NCBI GenBank assembly: GCA_002345145.1
Contig: DDVC01000133.1
Location: forward strand, 9,435 to 18,769
Source of the DNA: Bacteroidetes bacterium UBA2322
GTDB lineage: Bacteria > Bacteroidota > Bacteroidia > Chitinophagales > UBA2359
DNA: 9,335 bases
Direction of reading: 5' to 3'
Shown here: in pieces, positions 1-6,485 of the stretch
Layout: every line of letters starts with the position of its first letter
Position numbering within the stretch: position 1 is the first letter of the stretch
Made by a program: the position numbers and the translations under genes
The notes under the pieces: generated by a model
Databases searched by the model: none
What the model saw: the letters and a program-made list of their open reading frames with translations, nothing else
What the model was told of the DNA's origin: nothing

Positions 1-22
1 TAGCCAGCTGAGCTAATCCCCC
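1..22 (-). tRNA. tRNA 5' portion (probably tRNA-Ala), truncated by window edge
   Basis: Read on the minus strand from position 22, the sequence begins with acceptor strand GGGGGAT. Then come T8, A9, the D-stem GCTC, A14, and a D-loop containing CTGGCTA with G18-G19. These are the expected invariant tRNA positions. The gene runs off the left edge after the D-loop, so the anticodon is not visible. The D-arm wording AGCTCAGCTGGCTA is typical of tRNA-Ala in Bacteroidota, but the amino-acid identity is an inference. A TAnnTTTG-type promoter lies upstream at about the right distance, which supports a real transcription unit. Confidence 0.75.
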
Positions 23-73
23 GCTTTTAGCACTATTAAACTGCTTTCGTTGCTTAATAGTTCAATTGCGGCG

Positions 74-109
74 CAAAAGTAGCGCTTTTATTTAAATTTC
101 ACCCAACAA
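74..109 (-). promoter_or_regulatory. Bacteroidota-type promoter driving the tRNA
   Basis: On the minus strand, TACTTTTG (81 down to 74) matches the -7 consensus TAnnTTTG exactly. A TTGTTG (109-104) sits about 22 bases upstream as a -33 element. Transcription would start near position 65-70, leaving a leader of about 45 bases before the tRNA 5' end at 22. Confidence 0.6.
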
Positions 110-184
110 GGACATTTTTTTTTGTCTGCTTTTATTTTTTTTAAAAGTTTGTACCCAATTAAGTTAAACTGCCCAAACAAATTT

Positions 185-192
185 TAACTTTG
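185..192 (+). promoter_or_regulatory. -7 promoter element (TAACTTTG) for the nucleoid-associated protein gene
   Basis: TAACTTTG is an exact match to TAnnTTTG. It lies 33 bases upstream of the ATG at 226, so the leader is short. No convincing -33 TTG is present at the ideal spacing. The element also shows why the longer reading frame from a TTG at 190 is not the real gene start: that codon lies inside the promoter. Confidence 0.55.
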
Positions 193-225
193 CGCTCTTG
201 TTTAGCCGTTAACCTCGTTACTTAT

Positions 226-1281
226 ATGTCCGATTTTTCACAACTCACCCTTAAAACGCTTGCCATACATCGCGTAGGTAACAAACTTCGCAATGAGGGT
301 GTGCTGGCGGCTCCGCATACCTACCCGCTTCAAGACCAACTGCTGCGCAATGCGCTGTTTGATTATTTTTTACAACCATTTACCCGATACAATGAATACT
401 ACCAGTTTACCCACCATACCAACCTAAACCTAAACGAAATATACACCTTTTGCCGCCATATTTTTGAAGACAAAGGCGATTTCTTGGAAGAATCAGTCAA
501 TATAGCCAAGCATCTTTACAACCAATCTATTCATCCCCAAATTAAAGGCGGCGAAGTATTTATTGCCTATTTTGCCGATTGCATCATAGATGACGAAATG
601 ACCGATGCCATCGGCATCTTTAAATCGGAAGAAAAAGATGCCTTTTTTAAACCCGATGAATCATCGGGCGCTGTTTTGCTATCCTTAGAAAAAGGTATCA
701 ACCTGAAACGCCTAGACAAAGGCTGCCTTATTTTTAATACCGCCGCCGCCGATGGCTACCGCGTGCAAATTATTGACAAAGTAAGCCGCAGCGATGGAGA
801 AGCCCGATATTGGAAAGACGATTTCCTGCGCTTACTTCGTGTGCAAGACAATGGTTTTGCTACCGAAAGCTACCTCAATTTGGTTCACCAATACGGCGAA
901 GATACCTTTGGCGTAGAACAAGGTAAAAAAGACCAACTCGTTTTCCTGAACAAATCTATTCAGTATTTTTCTGACCATGACTTGTTTGACGTGCAAGATT
1001 TTACCACCCAAATTTTTGAAGATAAACCCGAACACGTTAGCCGGTTTACCGAATTTAAAGAACGCTACGAAGCCGAAAATAACCTGCTTGCCGCTCCCGA
1101 TTTTAAAATATCGCATCCAACTGTTAAACTTATGAAGCGCAAACTGCGCAGCCTTATTAAGCTGGATACGCAAATAGATATAAAACTAAACTCCGATACA
1201 ACCGAGCAATACATAGAGCGCGGTTATGACGAAGAACGCCAAATGTTTTTCTACAAAATTTATTTTACCGAAGAATCGTAA
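226..1281 (+). CDS. Nucleoid-associated protein, NdpA/YejK-like (37-kDa family)
   Basis: The 351-residue product resembles the 37-kDa nucleoid-associated protein family (E. coli YejK/NdpA, about 335 residues; Pfam PF04245). Those proteins bind DNA in the nucleoid and are of uncertain precise role. The recognisable features are the N-terminal stretch LKTLAIHRVGNKLRNEG, a middle section with QIKGGEVFIAYFADCIIDDEM, and AVLLSLEKGINLKRLDKGCL, which matches how these proteins begin and continue. No signal peptide or membrane segment is visible, so it is cytoplasmic. I chose the ATG at 226 over an upstream TTG at 190 because that TTG overlaps the -7 promoter element and the family usually begins close to this Met. 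The gene is monocistronic in appearance: it is divergent from the tRNA, and more than 500 bp of non-coding DNA follows it. The family assignment is from pattern memory and no alignment was run. Confidence 0.8.
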   Translation: MSDFSQLTLKTLAIHRVGNKLRNEGVLAAPHTYPLQDQLLRNALFDYFLQPFTRYNEYYQFTHHTNLNLNEIYTFCRHIFEDKGDFLEESVNIAKHLYNQSIHPQIKGGEVFIAYFADCIIDDEMTDAIGIFKSEEKDAFFKPDESSGAVLLSLEKGINLKRLDKGCLIFNTAAADGYRVQIIDKVSRSDGEARYWKDDFLRLLRVQDNGFATESYLNLVHQYGEDTFGVEQGKKDQLVFLNKSIQYFSDHDLFDVQDFTTQIFEDKPEHVSRFTEFKERYEAENNLLAAPDFKISHPTVKLMKRKLRSLIKLDTQIDIKLNSDTTEQYIERGYDEERQMFFYKIYFTEES

Positions 1282-1324
1282 GGGTATAACCCCAGTTTGA
1301 TGTAAAATGGCACACAAAGTCCGT

Positions 1325-1353
1325 GCTGCCGGCATGAGCTAAAAACCGGCAGC
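1325..1353. other. GC-rich hairpin downstream of the nucleoid-protein gene
   Basis: GCTGCCGG (1325-1332) and CCGGCAGC (1346-1353) form a perfect 8-bp stem with a 13-base loop, 43 bases after the stop codon at 1281. There is no T run on either side, so it is not a classical intrinsic terminator. It may act as an mRNA 3' end structure, or it may belong to the adjacent repeat element. Confidence 0.45.
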
Positions 1354-1360
1354 CATTAGC

Positions 1361-1511
1361 AAACAGATAACACGGATGTAGCTGATTTGCACAGATTTTT
1401 GAAAAATAAAGGCTCAAGTAGTGGGTAGTGAAAGTTAGGAGTGTGTTAGTTCCCACTACCAAATATCCCCAAACCATATTTTACCCGCGTTTATCCGTTT
1501 AATCCGCGTTG
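1361..1511. repeat. Interspersed-repeat-like element with 9-bp phased GAT motif, inverted arms
   Basis: The left arm (1361-1400) places GAT at 1366, 1375, 1384 and 1394, so the spacing is 9, 9 and 10 bases, in contexts such as CACGGAT. The right arm (1485-1511) carries the reverse complement, with ATCCG at 1493 and 1502, also 9 apart. Aligned as inverted repeats the arms match at roughly 60% of about 29 positions. Between them lies a smaller dyad, GTAGTGGG (1418-1425) with CCCACTAC (1452-1459). CACGGAT/CGCGGAT-rich intergenic repeats are familiar to me from many Bacteroidota genomes, so I infer a degenerate mobile or structural repeat. No open frame is associated with it. Confidence 0.45.
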
Positions 1512-1622
1512 TTTGTGTGCTTTTTTGCTGAAAACAGGGGTAATCACCTCCATTTGTACATCAAACCGGGGCTGCACAATCGTAACCCACTAATAGCGTC
1601 TATTTTTTTACTTTTCATAGCG

Positions 1623-1654
1623 CTGCTGTTTGCTAAAAATGCCACAAACAGTAG
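1623..1654. promoter_or_regulatory. Dyad/hairpin immediately upstream of the baeRF3-like gene promoter
   Basis: CTGCTGTTTG (1623-1632) pairs with CAAACAGTAG (1645-1654) over 10 positions with one G-T wobble; the loop is 12 bases. It ends 22 bases before the TATATTTG -7 element, a position suited to an operator or an upstream transcript end. No protein is known to bind it. Confidence 0.3.
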
Positions 1655-1675
1655 GCTACATTCCTATTTTATGCC

Positions 1676-1683
1676 TATATTTG
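1676..1683 (+). promoter_or_regulatory. -7 promoter element (TATATTTG) for the eRF1-like gene
   Basis: This is an exact TAnnTTTG match, 110 bases upstream of the ATG at 1794, which implies a leader of about 100 bases. No clear -33 TTG is found at normal spacing, so this is a candidate only. Confidence 0.45.
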
Positions 1684-1793
1684 CACATCTACCCAACTAA
1701 ACAAGCAAAGGGTAAACCTTGTTGCATAGTTTGGCTTGTGTATTTTATTGAACCTAACAAATAAAACACATTTTAATCAAAACACATTTTCCT

Positions 1794-2873
1794 ATGTTAA
1801 GTCAGTTATTAGAAAAATTAGTTTCACAAACTGCGCAGCCCTGCGTTACCATTTCGCTCAATACACACCGCACCCACCCCGATAATGTGCAAGACGGAAT
1901 TGTAATGAAAAACCTGTGCAAAGAAGCAGAAAACCGCCTGCTCCAAGAATTTGACAAACGCTCTATTGCCCAACTGCTGGATAATTTGCACCACATACAG
2001 CACGAAATAGACATTAACCACAATTTAGAAAGTCTGCACCTGTTTGTATCAAATGAGGTAAAAGAATATGCCCGTACTATATGGCATACCCCCGAAGATA
2101 AAGTGCAAATAGGCAACGCCTTTGCCATTCGCCCCATTGTAAAAGCCCTCAACCGCACCGAAGAGCATTTTATTGTGGTACTGTCCCAATCGGGCGTTCA
2201 CCTCTATAAAGCGGTGAATGACACCATCACCGAAGAAATCCATAATCATGATTTCCCCGTTAAAGAAAACACCCACTACCATACCGACAAAGCCAAAGGA
2301 AGCGACCCCAAAAAAACAGACGATATGGTGCGCGAGTTCCTAAACCGCGTTGACAAAGCTGTAAATAATACCGTGCTGGATACCGGCTTAAAAGTAATTG
2401 CCGTTTGCACCGAAGATAACCACAGCCGCCTTATGCAAGTAGCCGACCGCCCCCAACTCTATTACCCGGGGTATATTGCCATTAACTACAACGATACAAC
2501 CAAACACAAATTGGCTGCCGATGCTTGGCATTTTATCCAGCCCTTGCAACAGCAACGCCGCACTGAGGCTATTGGCGAAATGTTGGAAGCCGTATCGCAA
2601 GCCAAAGTGCTTACCGAACTAAACGAAATTTATCGCGCCGCCGTAGAGGGTAGAGGCGAACTATTAGTAGTACACGACTCTTTTGCCCAACCGGTGGTTA
2701 TGACCGGCAATGAAACCTTTGACCTGGTTGATGATGCCACCATGCCCGGCGCTATTGATGATATTACCAGTAATATAGCATGGGAAATTTACTCCAAAAA
2801 AGGCAGGGTAGTTTTTACAGAACAAGATGCCATTAAAGAGTTAGGCAAAATTGCCCTTAAAGTTCGCTGGTAG
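1794..2873 (+). CDS. eRF1-like protein of the bacterial baeRF (family 3-type) group
   Basis: The product has 359 residues and no signal peptide or membrane segment. Its C-terminal part (about 275-345) has the pattern of the eRF1 domain 3/L7Ae-like fold seen in bacterial archaeo-eukaryotic release factor (baeRF) proteins. That part contains IYRAAVEGRGELLVVHD, then an acidic stretch (DDIT), then a Gly-Arg beta strand GRVVFTEQD near the end. The centre (about 125-235) has IVVLSQSGVHLYKA and a Lys/Asp-rich segment followed by LKVIAVCTEDNH, consistent with the eRF1 domain 2-like fold. No GGQ peptidyl-tRNA hydrolysis motif is present, so ordinary release-factor activity is not expected. baeRF proteins are predicted to act on ribosomes or RNA, possibly in stress or conflict settings, but their biochemistry is largely unproven. 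The gene stands alone, with its own promoter candidate and a strong terminator. The eRF1-like call is fairly firm; the subfamily number is from memory. Confidence 0.65.
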   Translation: MLSQLLEKLVSQTAQPCVTISLNTHRTHPDNVQDGIVMKNLCKEAENRLLQEFDKRSIAQLLDNLHHIQHEIDINHNLESLHLFVSNEVKEYARTIWHTPEDKVQIGNAFAIRPIVKALNRTEEHFIVVLSQSGVHLYKAVNDTITEEIHNHDFPVKENTHYHTDKAKGSDPKKTDDMVREFLNRVDKAVNNTVLDTGLKVIAVCTEDNHSRLMQVADRPQLYYPGYIAINYNDTTKHKLAADAWHFIQPLQQQRRTEAIGEMLEAVSQAKVLTELNEIYRAAVEGRGELLVVHDSFAQPVVMTGNETFDLVDDATMPGAIDDITSNIAWEIYSKKGRVVFTEQDAIKELGKIALKVRW

Positions 2874-2903
2874 TTTTACCCACTCGCATATACTACCGTA
2901 TTT

Positions 2904-2937
2904 AAACGCCGGCAGAACGCTATTTCTGCCGGCGTTT
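2904..2937 (+). terminator. Strong intrinsic terminator after the eRF1-like gene
   Basis: AAACGCCGGCAGAA (2904-2917) and its exact complement (2924-2937) form a 14-bp perfect stem with a 6-base loop, 30 bases after the stop codon. The 5' AAA pairs with TTT on the 3' side. The downstream T tract is short, but the stem is the most stable one in the window. Confidence 0.85.
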
Positions 2938-2966
2938 GGCTTATCGGGTATTTTATATAAAAAACC

Positions 2967-2974
2967 AACCTTTG
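2967..2974 (+). promoter_or_regulatory. Weak -7 promoter candidate (AACCTTTG) for the three-gene cluster
   Basis: It differs at one position from TAnnTTTG, with A replacing the first T, and lies 55 bases upstream of the ATG at 3030, just after the terminator. No clear -33 element is present. Confidence 0.3.
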
Positions 2975-3029
2975 CCCCTGTTCTGCTTGTTTTAACCATT
3001 GCACCGAAAAAAAACAGCGCCCCAAACCC

Positions 3030-3581
3030 ATGCCACTTAACCGCACCACTTTTTTTATACTATCCTGCATTACCCTGTTCGGTTTTTCGCTCATAGGCAT
3101 GGGCGCTATATGGCTTTTTTCGGCTACTCCTGTTTGCGAGCTGCTGCAAGTTACCCCTTATTACTGGCAACTACTGTTTGGCACAGGTTATGGTTTGGCT
3201 ACCGCTCTCATTGCCATATCAGTAGTTGAAACCGAAGCCTTACAGCCCAATACCCGTTATTTTCAGGGCTTTATAAAAAGCGCCAACCTGCGTTTTATTG
3301 ATACCGTTTTTGCTTCAATAAGCGCAGGCATTGGCGAGGAAATTTTGTTCAGAGGGGCAGTACAGCCTTTTTTAGGAATATGGATTACTGCCATCATTTT
3401 TGTAGCCATTCATGGTTATTTATCGCTCGAAGACTGGGGTATTTTTTCTTACGGCGTATTAATGGTACTTATGAGCGCCGGCTTGGGTTATTTATGCAAC
3501 TGGTTGGGTATAGGAGCTGCTATGGCTGCCCATGCAGTATTTGATATAGTTATTTTTAGGCACATATTGACCCGAAACTAA
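3030..3581 (+). CDS. CPBP (CAAX/ABI-type) intramembrane glutamic protease family protein
   Basis: The 183-residue polytopic membrane protein has hydrophobic stretches at about 7-30, 46-68, 114-130, 137-155 and 158-178. It carries all signature motifs of the CPBP/CAAX-processing family (PF02517). These are EExxxR as E103-E104-x3-R108 within GIGEEILFRG, FxxxH as F124/H128 (FVAIH), and HxxxD as H168/D172 (HAVFD). Characterised members (Rce1-type and some bacteriocin-immunity proteins) use these Glu and His residues for intramembrane proteolysis; the substrate here is unknown. Its stop is 13 bases before the next start, so it probably heads a short operon with the acyltransferase and methyltransferase genes. 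The protein is short compared with many CPBP members but keeps the complete catalytic core. Confidence 0.88.
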   Translation: MPLNRTTFFILSCITLFGFSLIGMGAIWLFSATPVCELLQVTPYYWQLLFGTGYGLATALIAISVVETEALQPNTRYFQGFIKSANLRFIDTVFASISAGIGEEILFRGAVQPFLGIWITAIIFVAIHGYLSLEDWGIFSYGVLMVLMSAGLGYLCNWLGIGAAMAAHAVFDIVIFRHILTRN

Positions 3582-3594
3582 ACCGGTTGCCTTT

Positions 3595-4539
3595 ATGCTT
3601 GCTGCACCACCCATAACTTACCTGCCCAACCACCAGATAGACTATCGGCAATGGGATAGTTGTATGGCGGCATCGGCAAACGGGCTGCCTTATGCTTACA
3701 GTTGGTATTTAGATGCCGCAGCGCCTAACTGGGGAGCATTGGTAATGGGCAATTATGAGGCGGTTATGCCCCTGCCTTATAGGGTTAAATGGGGAGTACC
3801 CTATGTTTATAAACCCCTATGGACACAGCAATTAGGCGTTTTTGCCCCAAGCCTACCCACACCTGATATAGTGAACCGGTTTTTAGTGGCTATTCCGCCG
3901 CATTTTAAGTATGTACAGTGCACCCTAAACGAAACCAACCACCAAACAATCGGTACTCCTAATATAAATGCTGCAACAAGGGTAAACTATCTTTTGCACC
4001 TAAGTAAAACGTATGAACAACTCTACGCCCTTTTTAACCAAAGTACCCGCCGAAACCTAAAAAAAGCCCGGCAGCAAGCCTATTTTGTACAATCTAACAT
4101 AGCCCCGCAAGAGGTTATTGCCCTTTACAAACAAACATCGGGCAAAAAGCTAACAGATATTACGGCTACTCATTATGCCCAAATAGAACGCATTATGTAC
4201 CAAAGCCTCCACCATAAATTGGGCTTATTGGCAGGTGTTTACCACCCAACTAATAATCAACTTCATGCCGCCAACTTTTTTCTGCTCTCGCCCCAAAACG
4301 GCAGAATCATTAACTTGTTTCCTGCCACTTCGCCGCAAGGCAAGGAATTGGGCGCTATGCACTTTTTAATAAACCACCTCATACAGCAGTATGCACAAAC
4401 ACCCGCTGTCTTAGATTTTGAAGGCAGTATGCACCCGGGCGTATCGCAGTTTTACCGCAGTTTTGGTGCAAAACCCGTGCCTTATCCCGAAATAATCCGA
4501 AATACACTGCCCTTTTTTATCCGATGGATTAAAAAATAA
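3595..4539 (+). CDS. GNAT-fold acyltransferase, FemAB/BioF2-like
   Basis: The product has 314 residues and is cytoplasmic. It shows the double-GNAT layout of FemAB-like/acetyltransferase-6 type proteins. The N-terminal half has the segment LPYAYSWYLDAAAPNWGALV (about 31-50). The middle has a basic STRRNLKKARQQ helix (150-161), seen in FemABX-like enzymes at the acceptor-side region. The C-terminal GNAT core is followed by LDFEGSMHPGVSQFYRSFGA (273-292), a very common terminal block of these proteins in Bacteroidota. Known relatives transfer aminoacyl or acyl groups to cell-wall or lipid acceptors, but I cannot assign a substrate here. The gene follows the CPBP protease by 13 bases and precedes the methyltransferase by 21, so co-transcription is likely. 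Confidence 0.72.
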   Translation: MLAAPPITYLPNHQIDYRQWDSCMAASANGLPYAYSWYLDAAAPNWGALVMGNYEAVMPLPYRVKWGVPYVYKPLWTQQLGVFAPSLPTPDIVNRFLVAIPPHFKYVQCTLNETNHQTIGTPNINAATRVNYLLHLSKTYEQLYALFNQSTRRNLKKARQQAYFVQSNIAPQEVIALYKQTSGKKLTDITATHYAQIERIMYQSLHHKLGLLAGVYHPTNNQLHAANFFLLSPQNGRIINLFPATSPQGKELGAMHFLINHLIQQYAQTPAVLDFEGSMHPGVSQFYRSFGAKPVPYPEIIRNTLPFFIRWIKK

Positions 4540-4560
4540 CCGCCATTTTATCCCGATGTT

Positions 4561-5301
4561 ATGACACCACCCCCACCACCTGCCTTGCCAAAGGGTAAAC
4601 TCTACCTTATTCCCAACCTGCTGGGTGGCAATGAAACCCAAATAATGCCGCCTTATATAGCCCAAATACTGGCTCAAACGGAGGTGTTTATTGTAGAAAA
4701 CGTAAAAGATGCCCGTCGGTTTTTGGTAAAAATGGGCATAAAACAAACCGGGCGAAATTTAGACGAACTTACTTTTTTGCATTTAGACAAACATTTGCCC
4801 GATGACCGGTTTGCACAATACCTGCAAGCCGCCGAAAAGGGCAAAAACATAGGGCTTATTTCTGATGCAGGTTGCCCCGCCATAGCCGACCCGGGCAGTC
4901 TTATTGTGCAATGGGCACACCAAAAAAACATTGAAGTAGTGCCTTTGGTAGGACCCTCTTCGTTATTACTGGCACTCATGGCATCGGGTTTAAACGGGCA
5001 GCAGTTTGCATTTTCGGGTTATTTACCCATTCAGCAGCCGCAGCGCAGCAAATTCATCAGGCTTTTGGAAAACCGCATCTTAACCGATAACCAAACCCAG
5101 CTTTTTATAGAAACACCCTACCGAAACCAAAGCCTGTTTGCCGATATTTTGCAAACCTGCAAAAACCACCTTAAACTCTGCCTTGCCGCCAACCTTACCC
5201 TGCCAAACCAATTTATACAAACCCACTCCATTGCCGAGTGGAAAAAAATGGCGCCGCCTGCACTGCACAAAATACCAACCGTGTTTGTAATGGGAATATA
5301 A
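4561..5301 (+). CDS. SAM-dependent methyltransferase, RsmI-like (tetrapyrrole methylase fold)
   Basis: The 246-residue protein is of the COG0313/PF00590 type. The SAM-binding part is recognisable: IGLISDAGCPAIADPGSLIV (about 97-116), VVPLVGPSSLLLALMASGL (126-144) and the FSGYLP block (151-156). These correspond to the SDAGTPxxxDPG and PLPGPxA motifs of 16S rRNA 2'-O-methyltransferase RsmI. The N-terminus differs from true RsmI: LYLIPNLLGG (14-23) stands where RsmI has LYVVGTPIGN. The protein is also shorter, lacking the usual C-terminal extension. This is the shorter RsmI paralogue type I know from Bacteroidota, so its substrate (rRNA C1402 or another) should not be assumed. A run of six prolines follows the initiator. 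The gene ends the three-gene + cluster and converges with acr3 (28 bases between stops). Confidence 0.78.
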   Translation: MTPPPPPALPKGKLYLIPNLLGGNETQIMPPYIAQILAQTEVFIVENVKDARRFLVKMGIKQTGRNLDELTFLHLDKHLPDDRFAQYLQAAEKGKNIGLISDAGCPAIADPGSLIVQWAHQKNIEVVPLVGPSSLLLALMASGLNGQQFAFSGYLPIQQPQRSKFIRLLENRILTDNQTQLFIETPYRNQSLFADILQTCKNHLKLCLAANLTLPNQFIQTHSIAEWKKMAPPALHKIPTVFVMGI

Positions 5302-5329
5302 ACCCACCTCAAACCGGCAAGCCGCACCA

Positions 5330-6358
5330 CTACCCCCTAAAACCCGATGCCTGTTTTAGCGCTACATTTACCAGTAATATAAGCGCCGGCACTTCAATGA
5401 GCGGACCTATTACGCAAGCAAAAGCCTGCCCCGAGTGTATGCCAAAAACGGCTATGGCTACGGCTATGCCCAGCTCAAAATTGTTGCCGGCAGCGGTAAA
5501 TGCCAGAGCCGTACTTTTGGGGTAATCTGCCCCGGCGCGTTTTGCTACATAAAAAGCGCCAAAAAACATGATTGCAAAATAAAATACCAGCGGAATGGCT
5601 ACCCTTACCACATCAAACGGAATGGTAACTATAAGGTTGCCCTTTAAACTAAACATGGCTACTATGGTAAACAGCAGCGCTACTAAGGTAATGGGACTAA
5701 TGGCGGGAATAAACTTCTGGTAATACCACTCCAAGCCCTTTACCCTGCCAAGTACTACCCTGCTCAGTATGCCTGCCAAAAACGGAACACCTAAGTAAAT
5801 AAACACACTTTGCGCTATTTGCCCTATACTTACAGGCACCACCGTACCTTGCAAACCAAACAGTGGCGGCAACACCGTTATAAATACGTAAGCATATACG
5901 CTGTAAAAAAAAACCTGAAAAATACTGTTAAACGCCACCAAACCGGCGGCATACTCGTTATCGCCCTTTGCCAAATCGTTCCACACAATTACCATAGCAA
6001 TACATCGGGCTATGCCTATCATGATTAACCCGGTCATGTATTCAGGCTTATCGGGCAAAAAAATGATGGCAAGAGCAAACATGAGCATCGGACCAATTAC
6101 CCAGTTTTGCAGCAACGACAACCCTAAAATTCGGGTATTCTTAAACACTTTTGGCAATTCTTCATACCTAACCCTTGCTAAGGGCGGATACATCATAAGA
6201 ATAAGCCCAATGGCAATGGGTATATTGGTAGCGCCAACCTGAAAACGATTTAACACCTGCTCGGTTTGTGGGGCAAAATACCCGATGCTTACGCCCAAAG
6301 CCATAGCCAAAAATATCCACAGAGTAAGGTATTTGTCTAAAAAGGAGAGTTCTTTCAT
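5330..6358 (-). CDS. acr3: Acr3-family arsenite efflux permease
   Basis: This 342-residue protein has about ten membrane-spanning segments and belongs to the bile/arsenite/riboflavin transporter (BART) superfamily Acr3. It exports arsenite from the cytoplasm. Signature blocks are GIARCIAMVIVWNDLAKGDN (115-134) in the fourth helix and AFTAAGNNFELGIAVAIAVF (286-305) in the ninth. Cys119 and Glu295 fall in the places of the Cys and Glu reported as essential in characterised Acr3 proteins. SGQAFACVIGPLIEVPALI near the C-terminus is also typical. The length is normal and no disruption is seen. It is the last gene of the arsR, arsC-dinB, acr3 cluster, 127 bases behind the reductase gene. It pumps out the arsenite that the reductase makes. 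Confidence 0.93.
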   Translation of the reverse strand: MKELSFLDKYLTLWIFLAMALGVSIGYFAPQTEQVLNRFQVGATNIPIAIGLILMMYPPLARVRYEELPKVFKNTRILGLSLLQNWVIGPMLMFALAIIFLPDKPEYMTGLIMIGIARCIAMVIVWNDLAKGDNEYAAGLVAFNSIFQVFFYSVYAYVFITVLPPLFGLQGTVVPVSIGQIAQSVFIYLGVPFLAGILSRVVLGRVKGLEWYYQKFIPAISPITLVALLFTIVAMFSLKGNLIVTIPFDVVRVAIPLVFYFAIMFFGAFYVAKRAGADYPKSTALAFTAAGNNFELGIAVAIAVFGIHSGQAFACVIGPLIEVPALILLVNVALKQASGFRG

Positions 6359-6485
6359 TGGGTTGTGTATGGAACTGGGTAAAAATTAAAACCAATTTTA
6401 TGGCAATGCCAAACAGGGACATAATGGGTGTTTAGGGATTATATTAGCTTTTTATGCATCATAATGTAGCTTAACCCAAATTTGG
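6359..6485. other. Spacer between arsC-dinB and acr3, with a palindrome
   Basis: This is a 127-base non-coding spacer on the minus-strand operon. A 10-bp perfect palindrome, CCAAATTTGG (6476-6485), directly abuts the arsC-dinB stop codon. A small TGGCA-A-TGCCA dyad lies at 6401-6411. I see no TAnnTTTG promoter for acr3 and no terminator with a T run, so read-through from arsR is the simplest assumption. Confidence 0.4.

Larger units (their letters stand above)
1282..1793. other. Non-coding interval with hairpins and a repeat-like element
   Basis: This 512-bp gap holds no credible gene. Two short open frames (1265-1477 minus; 1509-1700 plus) have no recognisable composition or start context. 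The interval does contain a GC-rich hairpin (1325-1353), the 9-bp phased CGGAT-type repeat element (1361-1511), a hairpin at 1623-1654 and a promoter element at 1676. Confidence 0.6.

Noticed and set aside
190..225. Longer version of the nucleoid-protein gene from a TTG at 190
   Set aside because: The TTG lies inside the -7 promoter element, and the protein family begins near the Met at 226.
1325..1353. Hairpin as an intrinsic terminator of the nucleoid-protein gene
   Set aside because: There is no T tract on either side, so it is listed as a hairpin only.
1265..1477. Minus-strand open frame of 70 codons
   Set aside because: It overlaps the repeat element and the end of the preceding gene, and its composition resembles no known protein.
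1361..1511. Possible CRISPR array because of regularly spaced GAT motifs
   Set aside because: The period is only 9-10 bases with no unique spacers and no cas genes; it is a phased short repeat.
1509..1700. Plus-strand open frame of 63 codons with a hydrophobic stretch
   Set aside because: It begins inside the repeat element, overlaps the promoter of the next gene, and has no homology I recognise.
5302..5329. Bidirectional terminator between the convergent methylase and acr3 genes
   Set aside because: Only a four-pair CGGC/GCCG dyad with a two-base gap is present, too small to form a terminator hairpin.
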